Shown: in pieces, positions 34,722 to 42,516 of the stretch | Numbering within the stretch: position 1 is the first letter of the stretch | Layout of the letters: every line of letters starts with the position of its first letter | Source: a virus | Direction: 5' to 3' (one strand) | Virus record (IMG/VR): IMGVR_UViG_3300025732_000073 | Location: 1 to 46,766 of that record | DNA length: 46,766 nt | Translations under genes and position numbers: made by a program | Notes under the pieces: model-generated | Seen by the model: the letters and a program-made list of their open reading frames with translations, nothing else | What the model was told of the DNA's origin: nothing | Databases searched by the model: none

Positions 34722-36254
34722 ATGACAGACATAACAAGATTCAAGGCGATCTTCACAGGGTTGGACATCGCCTATGGAACGTACAAAATAAAAGCGGAGC
34801 GCGGAGATGGAAAGCAAGCAGGGCAGGCGACAGTTGTGCGCAAGCCCCCGACAGACGACCTCTGGATCAAGCACCTCGAGGGTGTTGAACCGAGTCTTGG
34901 AATTATCCCGATCAGGTCTGATAACACCTGCATCTGGGGCTGTGTTGACATTGACCAGTACCCTCTGGACCACAAAGGTCTCGTTGAGCGAGTCGCGCAG
35001 CTGAAGCTGCCGCTGGTCGTTTGCCGTAGCAAGTCAGGAGGAGCACATGTTTTTCTCTTTACCAAAGAACCTGCGCCAGCTCGAGATTTTCAGACATACC
35101 TCAAAAATGCGGCGGCCCTTCTTGGCGAGGCCGGACGTGAAATTTTTCCAAAACAGGCTGAGATACTCGTGGACCGAGGAGACACCGGCAACTTCCTCAA
35201 CCTTCCGTACTTTGGCGGAGACGCAGGGCTTCGCTACGCGATCAACCCGGATGGGTCTGCGGCAACTCTGGAAGAATTCTATGGTCTGTACGATGCGGCG
35301 GTGCAAGAGCTACCGCTTAATTTCCCAGAGCCACCTAAGCAAGCTGAGAGTCCCATCAAAGACGGCCCTCCTTGCCTACAAGCGCTATGTGCGCAAGGGT
35401 TCCCAGAGGGCACCCGCAATAATGGACTATTCAACATTGGGGTCTATCTCAAGCGGGCGCACCCAGGTTCCTGGGAAGATAAGCTGGTTGAATACAACTT
35501 CAAATATGTGGCTCCCCCTTTGCCCAACAATGAAGTCCAGCTGGTACTCAAACAGGCCGGTAAGAAGGACTACCACTACAAGTGCAAAGACGCACCCCTC
35601 AACGGTTTTTGCAATTCTGGACTCTGTCGCACTCGCAAGTTCGGCATCGGGGCTGCGGCCCCAGACGCTCCTCAGATTGCATCCCTCTCCAAGTATGCAA
35701 GCGAGCCCCCGCTCTGGTTCTTGGATGTCAACGGTCGTCGCATTGAACTCGACACCGAGAGCCTCTACAACCAAGCTGCTTTCCAAAAATCCTGCCTCGA
35801 ACGATTGAACATCGTGCCTCCTACCCTGCGCAAGCAGGATTGGGAAAACCTGCTCAACGCCCTCCTGAAGGAGATGGTCGAGACCGAGCAGATCACTGTG
35901 GCCAGTGAAGACACAAGCGTCACCGGGCGCTTCATGGACCTGCTGGAAGAGTTCACGACCCACATGCAACAAGCGATGGTGCGTGAAGAGATGATCATGG
36001 GCCGCCCCTGGACGGATGAGGACGAGGCCAAGACGTATTTCCGCATGAAGGACCTCGAGGCACACTTGAAGCGCAACAACTTCATTGGCCTCTCCGCCCC
36101 CAAGATGGCTCAGCGTCTGCGTGACATGGGCGGTGAACCTATCAGCATGTTCCTGAAGAACCGCACAGTACGCTGTTGGCGTATTCCGCGCTTCCAGAAA
36201 CAGGACGCACCATTCGACACCCACACCCAACGCACTGAAGGGAGCCCATTTTGA
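34722..36254 (+). CDS. Archaeo-eukaryotic-type (TOTE-like) primase
   Basis: 510 residues, ATG after AGAGGGCAAG. Primase signatures: Asp76 and Asp78 (CVDIDQYP) as metal ligands, a SKSGGAHVFLFTKEP block with His109, DRGDTGNFLNLPYF (Asp151, Asn160) and a Cys cluster, Cys218, Cys288, Cys297, Cys302 (KCKDAPLNGFCNSGLC), that can bind zinc. This pattern matches primases of the AEP superfamily found in TOTE systems and phages. The C-terminal 180 residues are helical and may bind helicase or DNA. It starts the replication part of the operon. Confidence 0.75.
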   Translation: MTDITRFKAIFTGLDIAYGTYKIKAERGDGKQAGQATVVRKPPTDDLWIKHLEGVEPSLGIIPIRSDNTCIWGCVDIDQYPLDHKGLVERVAQLKLPLVVCRSKSGGAHVFLFTKEPAPARDFQTYLKNAAALLGEAGREIFPKQAEILVDRGDTGNFLNLPYFGGDAGLRYAINPDGSAATLEEFYGLYDAAVQELPLNFPEPPKQAESPIKDGPPCLQALCAQGFPEGTRNNGLFNIGVYLKRAHPGSWEDKLVEYNFKYVAPPLPNNEVQLVLKQAGKKDYHYKCKDAPLNGFCNSGLCRTRKFGIGAAAPDAPQIASLSKYASEPPLWFLDVNGRRIELDTESLYNQAAFQKSCLERLNIVPPTLRKQDWENLLNALLKEMVETEQITVASEDTSVTGRFMDLLEEFTTHMQQAMVREEMIMGRPWTDEDEAKTYFRMKDLEAHLKRNNFIGLSAPKMAQRLRDMGGEPISMFLKNRTVRCWRIPRFQKQDAPFDTHTQRTEGSPF

Positions 36255-36559
36255 ACAGAGACGACATCATCCGCATGGCGCGGGAGGCTGGAATGCTGCG
36301 AAGCGGTGACGGATGGACAGAGCCGCATCGCTGGGGGGTGGCAGAGATTGAAAGATTTGCAAATCTTGCCATCGCCCATGAGCGCGAAAAATCACTTCGG
36401 CTTTGGATGCTACTGGACGACGTTGATACCGCTGACGATATTGCAAAGGCTGATGACGCTGTTTACCGCAGCCTGTGCAGAAAAGCTCACGCAAAACGGT
36501 GGGGCGTTCTAACCGGCGATGAAGTTGACACCGCTATCCGAGCAAAGGAAAACACATGA
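36251..36559 (+). CDS. Small accessory protein, MNRDDIIRMAREAG family (copy 1)
   Basis: 102 residues using a TTG start in a TTGA overlap with the primase stop, with a GGAG site upstream. The start is supported by homology to the ATG of copy 2 at 36799 (same following codons). It begins MNRDDIIRMAREAGMLR and the remainder is acidic and helical with no known motif. It ends in KENT, whose codons contain the Shine-Dalgarno of the next gene. Family members are common in phages of Burkholderiales as far as I recall; function unknown. Confidence 0.6.
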   Translation: MNRDDIIRMAREAGMLRSGDGWTEPHRWGVAEIERFANLAIAHEREKSLRLWMLLDDVDTADDIAKADDAVYRSLCRKAHAKRWGVLTGDEVDTAIRAKENT

Positions 36560-36560
36560 C
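36536..36560 (+). repeat. Gene-junction repeat 1 (ATCCGAGCAA...ATGAC)
   Basis: A 25-base block with the end of one gene, the Shine-Dalgarno and the start ATGAC of the next. It is repeated at 37105-37129 and 37775-37799, and its last 14 bases recur at 37487-37500. It marks the edges of interchangeable gene cassettes. Confidence 0.7.
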
Positions 36561-36795
36561 CGACAACGTAAAACCCTTTATTAAAGCCACGACACCTGAT
36601 AACGGAGACGCTATTGCAATGCTTGAGCAGTGGTTGGAAGACGCCAAAAATGGCAAGATTGTCACGGTCGCCTTGGTGGGTAAGCGCATTGGCGGTGAAT
36701 GGCAGACCGGCATGAGTAGTTCGCAAAACAGTCTTGAGGATGCAGCCATGCTGATCGAACTTGGAATCCGGCGTCTTGGTTTTAAACAGAGGTGA
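36556..36795 (+). CDS. Small protein, unknown
   Basis: 79 residues, starting in an ATGA overlap with the preceding gene. It begins MTDNVKPFIKATTPDNGDAI, has a helical middle (AMLEQWLEDAKNGKIVTVAL) and KRIGGEWQTGMSSSQNSLED. No recognisable motif. It is followed by the second MNRDD-family gene after an AGAGGTGA site. Confidence 0.55.
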   Translation: MTDNVKPFIKATTPDNGDAIAMLEQWLEDAKNGKIVTVALVGKRIGGEWQTGMSSSQNSLEDAAMLIELGIRRLGFKQR

Positions 36796-36798
36796 AAA

Positions 36799-37128
36799 AT
36801 GAATCGAGATGACATCATCCGCATGGCGCGGGAGGCTGGGTTCAATGAGATACAAACAAACGCAATGGTTTTCGGTGCAATCCTTGAACGCTTTGCCGCC
36901 CTTGTCGCCGCCGCAGAGCGTGAGGCAATGATTGAACAAGGCTGGAGGCAATGCGCTAAAGGCCAGCGAACAACTCAATTTTGCGGGCTGGTTGAACTGG
37001 TTGTGCTGGCAGAGCGTGAGGCGTGTGCGAAGGTGTGCGAGGAAAACGCCGATGATGACACTGAAGGCGATTGGGATTCTGCCTGCATCAGTTGTGCAAA
37101 CCACATCCGAGCAAGGGGACAAGCATGA
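36799..37128 (+). CDS. Small accessory protein, MNRDDIIRMAREAG family (copy 2)
   Basis: 109 residues. The N-terminus MNRDDIIRMAREAGF repeats that of the genes at 36251 and 37496. From residue 31 on it contains the duplicated segment (codons in 36889-37035) ERFAALVAAAEREAMIEQGW, then GLVELVVLAEREACAKV. It ends HIRARGQA, with the next gene's Shine-Dalgarno in the same junction repeat. Helical, soluble, function unknown. Confidence 0.65.
   Translation: MNRDDIIRMAREAGFNEIQTNAMVFGAILERFAALVAAAEREAMIEQGWRQCAKGQRTTQFCGLVELVVLAEREACAKVCEENADDDTEGDWDSACISCANHIRARGQA
36889..37035 (+). repeat. 147-bp duplicated segment, copy A
   Basis: This segment of the gene at 36799 is 147 bases long and matches 37574-37720 with three differences by eye. 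Both copies are in the same frame and strand. Such identity between paralogues implies a recent duplication or gene conversion. Confidence 0.9.
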
Positions 37129-37129
37129 C
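37105..37129 (+). repeat. Gene-junction repeat 2
   Basis: Same block as 36536-36560: ATCCGAGCAAGGGGACAAGC followed by ATGAC. It joins the end of the gene at 36799 to the start of the gene at 37125. Confidence 0.7.
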
Positions 37130-37499
37130 TGACAGAGAACTACTGAAACTGGCGGCAAAGGCGGCTGGACACAAGATTCAAGGTGATGTTGATTACATGA
37201 TTGCTCAACCAGGACATCTAAAAGGTGGCTATGTCATTCGGAATGATCGCGGAGGTGATTCATGCTGGAACCCCCTCACTGATGACGGAGATGCACTACG
37301 GCTGGCGGTGAAATTAAATTTATTTATTTTTCACAGTTGGACTTATGCAAAAGGTGAAGACATACCTTATGCAAATGTAGTTGTTGATAACGCCGAACAA
37401 AAAGTTCCGTCCGGAGAAATTAAAGGCAATGACCCCTACGCCGCCACTAGACGCGCAATCGTCAGGGCTGCTGCTGAGATTGGAAAGGGACAAGCATGA
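37125..37499 (+). CDS. Conserved small phage protein, unknown
   Basis: 124 residues. The start ATG sits in a junction repeat and overlaps the stop of the previous gene (ATGA); an ATG 54 bases earlier in the same frame would overlap further and lacks the ribosome site. It contains LLKLAAKAAGHKIQGD, CWNPLTDDGDALRLAVKL and PYAATRRAIVRAAAEIGKGQ, a pattern recurrent in phage hypothetical proteins. The middle (LNLFIFHSWTYAKGEDIPYA) is clearly less G+C-rich than its surroundings. Confidence 0.7.
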   Translation: MTDRELLKLAAKAAGHKIQGDVDYMIAQPGHLKGGYVIRNDRGGDSCWNPLTDDGDALRLAVKLNLFIFHSWTYAKGEDIPYANVVVDNAEQKVPSGEIKGNDPYAATRRAIVRAAAEIGKGQA

Positions 37500-37798
37500 C
37501 CAGAGAAGACATCACCCGCATGGCGCGGGAGGCTGGGTTTGTTGGCTTTGATGGTGACAATGGTTCTTTGCGCCGCTTTGCCGCCCTTGTCGCCGCCGCA
37601 GAGCGTGAGGCAATGATTGAACAAGGTTGGAGGCAATGCGCCAAAGACCAGCGAACAACTCAATTTTGCGGGCTGGTTGAACTGGTTGTGCTGGCAGAGC
37701 GTGAGGCGTGTGCGAAGGTGGCCGAGGCATACGAGCCGCGCTGTGATACCTGCCCAAGCGGGGTTGCCAACGCCATCCGAGCAAGGGGGCAAACATGA
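37496..37798 (+). CDS. Small accessory protein, MNRDDIIRMAREAG family (copy 3)
   Basis: 100 residues beginning MTREDITRMAREAGFVGFDG. Residues 27-75 encode the duplicated segment shared with the gene at 36799 (144 of 147 bases the same by eye). The end differs (AYEPRCDTCPSGVANAIRAR, with two Cys three apart). It starts in an ATGA overlap within a junction repeat and ends in another. Function unknown. Confidence 0.65.
   Translation: MTREDITRMAREAGFVGFDGDNGSLRRFAALVAAAEREAMIEQGWRQCAKDQRTTQFCGLVELVVLAEREACAKVAEAYEPRCDTCPSGVANAIRARGQT
37574..37720 (+). repeat. 147-bp duplicated segment, copy B
   Basis: Partner of 36889-37035, with three base differences by eye. It lies in the gene at 37496. Confidence 0.9.
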
Positions 37799-37799
37799 C
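37775..37799 (+). repeat. Gene-junction repeat 3
   Basis: ATCCGAGCAAGGGGGCAAAC followed by ATGAC, the third full copy of the block at 36536-36560. It joins the gene at 37496 to the gene at 37795. Confidence 0.7.
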
Positions 37800-37986
37800 G
37801 GAAGAGGACATCGAGTCCATCTTCGCCATCGCTGCAAACAACGCCATGCTGTACGGCATGGGGTTGATCAAGCTCACCAATACGCCCACAGGCATCATGG
37901 TGGACGTGATCCAGCCTGAGGAGTACATCGACGTGGCAGTTGCCCTGGAATGGGCCGCAAAGAACACGATCAAGGTGGTGCAGTGA
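37795..37986 (+). CDS. Small protein, unknown
   Basis: 63 residues beginning MTEEDIESIFAIAANNAMLY. It starts in an ATGA overlap in a junction repeat and ends in a GTGA overlap with the UvrD-like helicase gene. No recognisable motif. The tight coupling suggests it is expressed with the replication genes. Confidence 0.55.
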   Translation: MTEEDIESIFAIAANNAMLYGMGLIKLTNTPTGIMVDVIQPEEYIDVAVALEWAAKNTIKVVQ

Positions 37987-39485
37987 GTGAGATTCACAAA
38001 ATCTTCGGCCCGCCCGGGGCGGGCAAGACCACCTACCTGCTGAACCGGGTGGAGAAGGAACTCGAAGACGGCGTGCCGTCCATGAAGATCGGGTATTTCT
38101 CCTTCACCAAAAAAGCAGCCAACGAAGCACGGGACCGCGCCATCGCCAAGTTCCCACAACTGAACCCCAAGACGGATTTTCCGTTCTTCCGTACTCTGCA
38201 CTCGCTGGCATTCCGATGCCTCGCCATCAAGGCCGACATGATCATGCAGCCGGAGCACTACCGGGAGTTCGCCGCCGAGGCAGGCATTGAGATCAGCATG
38301 GGAACCGAAGACGATGTTGACCTAGCCAAGGCCGACAATCCGATCCTGAATCAGATCAACCTCGCCCGGATTAAGGGCGTGGACCTGCGGCAGCACTACA
38401 ACCAGTGCGGCCTAGACATCGAGTGGTACCACTTTGAGTTTGTGGAGCGGACCTACCGCCACTACAAGCGCTCCAGGGACCTGCTGGATTTCACCGACCT
38501 GCTGGAAATGATCGTCGTGGAGCACGACCGGCTCCCCTCGCTTGACGTGCTCATTGTGGATGAGGCTCAGGATTTGAGCCGCCTGCAGTGGCAAATGGTT
38601 GAGGCCCTGTCTGCGAAGGCGAAACGGACCTTCCTCGCCGGAGACGACGATCAGGCAGTATTCACGTGGGCAGGTGCTGATGTCAAGAGCTTTCTGTCCT
38701 TCCAAGGCCAGATCACCGTGCTCGATCAGTCGTACCGCGTCCCAAGCACCGTCCATGCCCTGGCCGACCGAATCGTCCACCGCATCAAGGAACGCCAGCC
38801 CAAGGAATGGAAGTCCCGAGACTTTGAAGGCGAGGTCAAGACCTACTACCGATTCGAGGACGTGGCCCTCAACGACGAATCCTGGCTCATCATGGCTGCA
38901 GCCAACTACATGCTGAATCCGGTACATGAATGGCTCAAAAGTCAAGGACTCCTGTTCGAGCGATCTGGGGTCCCTAGTCTCAACACGCAGATGGTCAAGG
39001 CCGTGGTGATATGGGAGCGCCTTCGCTCGGGACAGGATGCCAACTACGAAGAGGTCAAGAACATCTACAAGTACCTCGGAGCAGAGCTCGTTGCCCGAGG
39101 ACACCGGGCCTTCAAGAATGGCGACCCAGAGGTGATCTACTTCCTCGAGGACCTCAAGCGCGACCACGGCCTGCTGAATGCGCCCATTTGGCACGAGGCC
39201 CTGACCCGCATCCCTGAGGACAAGCGCGACTACCTGATCGCTGTGCTGCGCAGGAAGACCAAGCTCTCGAGCGTCAACCGCATCAAGCTGTCCACCATCC
39301 ATGGGGCCAAAGGCGGGGAGGCGGACAACGTCATCCTGCTTATGGACCTGTCACCAAAATTTGCACTCGAACTACAGAGGAACGGAGACGACGTACACCG
39401 GCTTTTCTACGTGGGCATTACCCGCGCCAAAAAGTCTTTGCATCTGATCCTGCCCAAACACATAGAAAAAGGATTCCGCCTGTGA
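37983..39485 (+). CDS. UvrD/Rep-like superfamily 1 helicase
   Basis: 500 residues from the GTG at 37983 (GTGA overlap). All main SF1 motifs are present: Walker A GPPGAGKTT (residues 9-17), Walker B LIVDEAQD (190-197), motif III GDDDQAVFTWAGAD (220-233), DQSYRVP (248-254), motif V LSTIHGAKGGEADNVIL and motif VI YVGITRAKKSLHLIL. This is a 3'-5' ssDNA translocase of UvrD/PcrA type, smaller than host UvrD (about 720), so accessory domains are reduced. It is encoded directly before the polymerase and could be the replicative helicase in the absence of a DnaB-type gene; that is inference. Confidence 0.85.
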   Translation: MSEIHKIFGPPGAGKTTYLLNRVEKELEDGVPSMKIGYFSFTKKAANEARDRAIAKFPQLNPKTDFPFFRTLHSLAFRCLAIKADMIMQPEHYREFAAEAGIEISMGTEDDVDLAKADNPILNQINLARIKGVDLRQHYNQCGLDIEWYHFEFVERTYRHYKRSRDLLDFTDLLEMIVVEHDRLPSLDVLIVDEAQDLSRLQWQMVEALSAKAKRTFLAGDDDQAVFTWAGADVKSFLSFQGQITVLDQSYRVPSTVHALADRIVHRIKERQPKEWKSRDFEGEVKTYYRFEDVALNDESWLIMAAANYMLNPVHEWLKSQGLLFERSGVPSLNTQMVKAVVIWERLRSGQDANYEEVKNIYKYLGAELVARGHRAFKNGDPEVIYFLEDLKRDHGLLNAPIWHEALTRIPEDKRDYLIAVLRRKTKLSSVNRIKLSTIHGAKGGEADNVILLMDLSPKFALELQRNGDDVHRLFYVGITRAKKSLHLILPKHIEKGFRL

Positions 39486-41347
39486 GAACCATCCCGATGT
39501 TCCCGAACCCCACTGAGTGGGTCCCGCCCCAATCATTCCCCAATCTGTCTGAAGCGAAGGAGATTGCAATTGACCTCGAAACGTGCGACCCGAATATGGA
39601 ATCTATGGGTCCCGGTTGGCCTCGCAACGATGGGTACATTGTTGGTTACGCAATCGCAGTCGAAGGCTGGTCTGGGTATTTTCCTGTTGCTCATGGCGGT
39701 GGGGGTAACCTCGATAAACGCCTTGTGGAACGCTGGATACGGGACGTCCTCCTCACCCCCGCCGACAAAATCATGCACAACGCCGCCTATGACGCCGGGT
39801 GGCTTCAGGCAAATGGATTCAGCATCAATGGAACGATATACGACACAATGCTCGCCGCTCCCATTCTTGATGAGAACCGATTCAGTTACAGCCTCAATGC
39901 CCTTGGCTTTGACTACCTCAAGGAAGTCAAGAGTGAGCAGGGCCTCAAGCAGGCCGCAGCCGATTTCGGTGTCCATCCTAAAAAGGAACTCTGGAAGCTC
40001 CCGGCGATGTATGTCGGCGAGTACGCCGAGCAAGACGCTGCGCTGACCTTGAAGCTGTGGCAGAACTTCAAGGCCAAACTGCGTATAGAAGACGTAGAAC
40101 ACATCTTCAATCTGGAAACAGAAGTATTCCCTGTGCTGCTGAACATGACGCGCCAGGGCATCCGCTTTGACCGAACTAAATGTGCAGAGTTAATTGACAA
40201 CATGCGGAAAAGGGAGCAGCAACTGCTCCAAGAGATGAAGTCGCAAGTGGGACAAAAGGTCGATGTCTGGGCGGCACAGTCCGTGGCCCAGGCATTTGAT
40301 CGCCTCGGCATTCAGTACGCCAAGACCAGCAACGGTCTTCCGAGCTTCACCAAGGGGTTCCTGGACGCCTGCGAGCACCCGCTGGCCAAGATGATCGTCG
40401 AGGCCCGGGAGGTCAACAAAACCCACAGCACCTTTCTGCAGCCTTACATGGACTTCAGCAAGGCCACGGGGCGCATCCATCCGCACGTCAACCAGATGCG
40501 TTCAGATGATGGCGGCACGGTTACTGGACGTTTATCCATGGCCAACCCCAACCTGCAGCAGGTTCCGGCCCGCCACGAGATCATCGGCCCCATGGTGCGA
40601 AGCCTGTTCCTGCCAGAGGAAGGGCAGCTGTGGGCCTCCAACGACTTCAGCACCCAAGAACCGCGCCTGCTGGTTCACTATGCGAGCCTCCTGGACCTGC
40701 CGGGGGCGGACAAGATGGTCGCAGCGTACAACACCGACCCGAACACCGACTTCCACCAGATGGTCGCAGACATGGCTGGAATCAAGCGCAAGGCGGCCAA
40801 AACGATCGGGTTGGGGCTCATGTATGGGATGGGCAAAAATAAGCTCGCAGGGCAGCTAGATTTGAGCCTGGATGAGGCTTCTGAGCTGATCGATCAGTTC
40901 CACAAGAACGTGCCGTTCCTCAAGGGCACCGTCAACGCCGTCATGAAGCGCATCGACCACCCGGCCAGCGGCGGATCAATCCGCACGCTCCTGGGCCGCA
41001 AATGCCGCTTCCCGCTGTGGGAACCTATGGAGTGGGGCGTGAACAAGGCCTTACCACGTGAGCAGGCCGTCATTGAATACGGACAACGGATCAAGCGTGC
41101 GGGCACGTACAAAGGCCTCAACCGTTTAATCCAGGGTTCTGCGGCAGACCAGACAAAGGCGGCCATGGTGGCCTTGGCAAAGGCCGGGATGCGCCCGATA
41201 CTTCAGGTGCATGATGAGCTGGCGCTGAGCGTGGCCACCAAAGCGGAGGCCGAGGAAGGCGCACACATCATGTCCACGGCGGTCAACATGCAGGTGCCCA
41301 GCCGCTGTGATGTGGAAGTGGGCCCTAGCTGGGGAGAAGCGAAGTGA
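39482..41347 (+). CDS. Family A DNA polymerase with 3'-5' exonuclease
   Basis: 621 residues with a GTG start in a GTGA overlap. Exonuclease residues: Asp31 and Glu33 (IAIDLETCD), Asn100 and Asp104 (MHNAAYDAGW), Tyr181 and Asp185 (YAEQDAALT). Polymerase motif A NDFSTQEPRLL (Asp388), motif B RKAAKTIGLGLMYGMG (Arg436, Lys440, Leu444, Tyr448) and motif C QVHDEL (His577, Asp578). There is no 5'-3' nuclease domain. The residue equivalent to E. coli Pol I Phe762 is Leu444. It is the replicative polymerase of this phage. Confidence 0.92.
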   Translation: MRTIPMFPNPTEWVPPQSFPNLSEAKEIAIDLETCDPNMESMGPGWPRNDGYIVGYAIAVEGWSGYFPVAHGGGGNLDKRLVERWIRDVLLTPADKIMHNAAYDAGWLQANGFSINGTIYDTMLAAPILDENRFSYSLNALGFDYLKEVKSEQGLKQAAADFGVHPKKELWKLPAMYVGEYAEQDAALTLKLWQNFKAKLRIEDVEHIFNLETEVFPVLLNMTRQGIRFDRTKCAELIDNMRKREQQLLQEMKSQVGQKVDVWAAQSVAQAFDRLGIQYAKTSNGLPSFTKGFLDACEHPLAKMIVEAREVNKTHSTFLQPYMDFSKATGRIHPHVNQMRSDDGGTVTGRLSMANPNLQQVPARHEIIGPMVRSLFLPEEGQLWASNDFSTQEPRLLVHYASLLDLPGADKMVAAYNTDPNTDFHQMVADMAGIKRKAAKTIGLGLMYGMGKNKLAGQLDLSLDEASELIDQFHKNVPFLKGTVNAVMKRIDHPASGGSIRTLLGRKCRFPLWEPMEWGVNKALPREQAVIEYGQRIKRAGTYKGLNRLIQGSAADQTKAAMVALAKAGMRPILQVHDELALSVATKAEAEEGAHIMSTAVNMQVPSRCDVEVGPSWGEAK

Positions 41348-41469
41348 AGATTACGATGTGCAAAGGTCGGCTGGAGTTTTTGATCCAGCCGGAAGACAGC
41401 GAGAAGTCCTACCCAGAGCTGTTCTGGGAGGCGGTCGATTCAATCAGGGAGTGGCTGCTGCTCCCATGA
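41344..41469 (+). CDS. Small 41-residue protein following the polymerase
   Basis: GTG start in a GTGA overlap with the polymerase stop, encoding MKITMCKGRLEFLIQPEDSE, then KSYPELFWEAVDSIREWLLL. It is probably the last gene of the rightward operon, and its 3' end overlaps the leftward gene ending at 41444 by 26 bases. There is no motif. Its length makes it tentative, but the coupling and amino-acid pattern favour a real gene. Confidence 0.5.
   Translation: MKITMCKGRLEFLIQPEDSEKSYPELFWEAVDSIREWLLLP
41368..41391. repeat. 8-bp perfect inverted repeat inside the 41-residue gene
   Basis: CGGCTGGA (41368-41375) pairs with TCCAGCCG (41384-41391) over an 8-base loop. No T-run follows on either strand. 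It lies where rightward and leftward transcripts meet and could be an RNA pause or protection element. Confidence 0.4.
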
Positions 41470-42235
41470 CGTAGTCATGGAACACGAAGCCCTCCTCAGG
41501 CATCTTGTGTTTGTTGATGATCATGCTCTTGACCATCACGATCTTCCCGCTCTTTAACCGACGCACATGACCACGGCGCATGTGCGGCTTGGGACTGGCG
41601 TGTGTGCCGCCCAAAGATTGCGATGGCGCACGCGGCTCAACGGTGATCGTGGTCCAGTCGAAGAACGGGCGCTTGCCCTTCTTGATCCGCTTCTCATTCA
41701 GGAACTTGCTGCCTATGTAGGAGGGCTTAGCAGCAGTTGCCGTTGAGTCCCCTATCAAGGCCATGGCAACAATCTTTCTCATAGCCACCGTAAGCGCCTC
41801 CCGACCATGCTCTGCACAATCCTGCAAAGACTTGTCCACGGCGATAGAGTAGTTTGGCGACACCCGGGCCTTGGTTTCCGGGCCGTAGAAGGTTCCAGTG
41901 GTAGTAATTAAAACGCATGACTTGTGCTTCTCGGCGTTAGCCCACAGTTGAAAAGTCATTGCGTCGTCGTGTCGTTCAAGCGTCACCACCATCACCCCCT
42001 GCCGAACGGTGGACCCCCGAGTCGTTACAGGCAAAAGCAGGCACATCTTCTCAAACGGCAGTGGCCATTCCGCCACCGTGGTGGTTTTCAGGCCATATTG
42101 AAAAGTCTTTAGTTTCTCGCTGAGTGCCTTGGCACTTGCATCCGTGGGCAGTGGCCCACTGGCAAAATCAATCCAGATGTATTCCACCGGGTTGAAGGGC
42201 ACGTAGTCCACATACTCACGAATGAGCGGGCTCAT
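41444..42235 (-). CDS. Conserved leftward protein, unknown (end of the array)
   Basis: 263 residues from the ATG in an ATGA overlap with the upstream gene (27 bases after an earlier in-frame ATG). It begins MSPLIREYVDYVPFNPVEYI and has a central EKHKSCVLITTTGTFYGPET segment. The C-terminal part is basic (HMRRGHVRRLKSGKIVMVKS), a pattern found in phage hypothetical proteins. No enzyme motif is visible. It is the last gene of the leftward operon. Confidence 0.6.
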   Translation of the reverse strand: MSPLIREYVDYVPFNPVEYIWIDFASGPLPTDASAKALSEKLKTFQYGLKTTTVAEWPLPFEKMCLLLPVTTRGSTVRQGVMVVTLERHDDAMTFQLWANAEKHKSCVLITTTGTFYGPETKARVSPNYSIAVDKSLQDCAEHGREALTVAMRKIVAMALIGDSTATAAKPSYIGSKFLNEKRIKKGKRPFFDWTTITVEPRAPSQSLGGTHASPKPHMRRGHVRRLKSGKIVMVKSMIINKHKMPEEGFVFHDYVMGAAATP

Positions 42236-42516
42236 TTGAACCATCCCTTGATGCGCTCCCAAAAGCCTTGCGGCTTCTGGCCATCCTCGAATAGGTCAAG
42301 CTGCTGCAGGTGAAAGAGGTATTCCCCCTTCCCCCGCCCAGGCAACAACACCGCCACGATCTGCTGATTGGTTGCCAAGTACAAAGCCGCACGGCGAACG
42401 ACAGAGGACGGCAGGCCCGTCCATTCCGCCAGCTCAGACGTGCGACCCTTGTACCCATGCAAGCGCAACTGAGCAAGGACCAAGGACCGCGCTTCCTCAG
42501 GGGTGATCTTTTTCAT
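42232..42516 (-). CDS. Helix-turn-helix-type DNA-binding protein candidate
   Basis: 94 residues; the ATG at 42516 is used, since a longer frame would run over the upstream small membrane gene. The segment GYKGRTSELAEWTGLPSSVV, then RRAALYLATNQQIVAVL, has the pattern of a winged helix-turn-helix (tri-helical core and wing). The C-terminal half ends ERIKGWFK. It starts in a TGATG overlap. Likely a small regulator or replication factor; inference. Confidence 0.55.
   Translation of the reverse strand: MKKITPEEARSLVLAQLRLHGYKGRTSELAEWTGLPSSVVRRAALYLATNQQIVAVLLPGRGKGEYLFHLQQLDLFEDGQKPQGFWERIKGWFK

Noticed and set aside
33822-34973. A 383-codon minus-strand open frame
   Set aside because: It covers the SSB-like gene, the leader gap and the primase start on the other strand, without a ribosome site or motif.
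35047-35808. A 253-codon plus-strand open frame inside the primase region
   Set aside because: It overlaps the primase gene in another frame and has no recognisable content.
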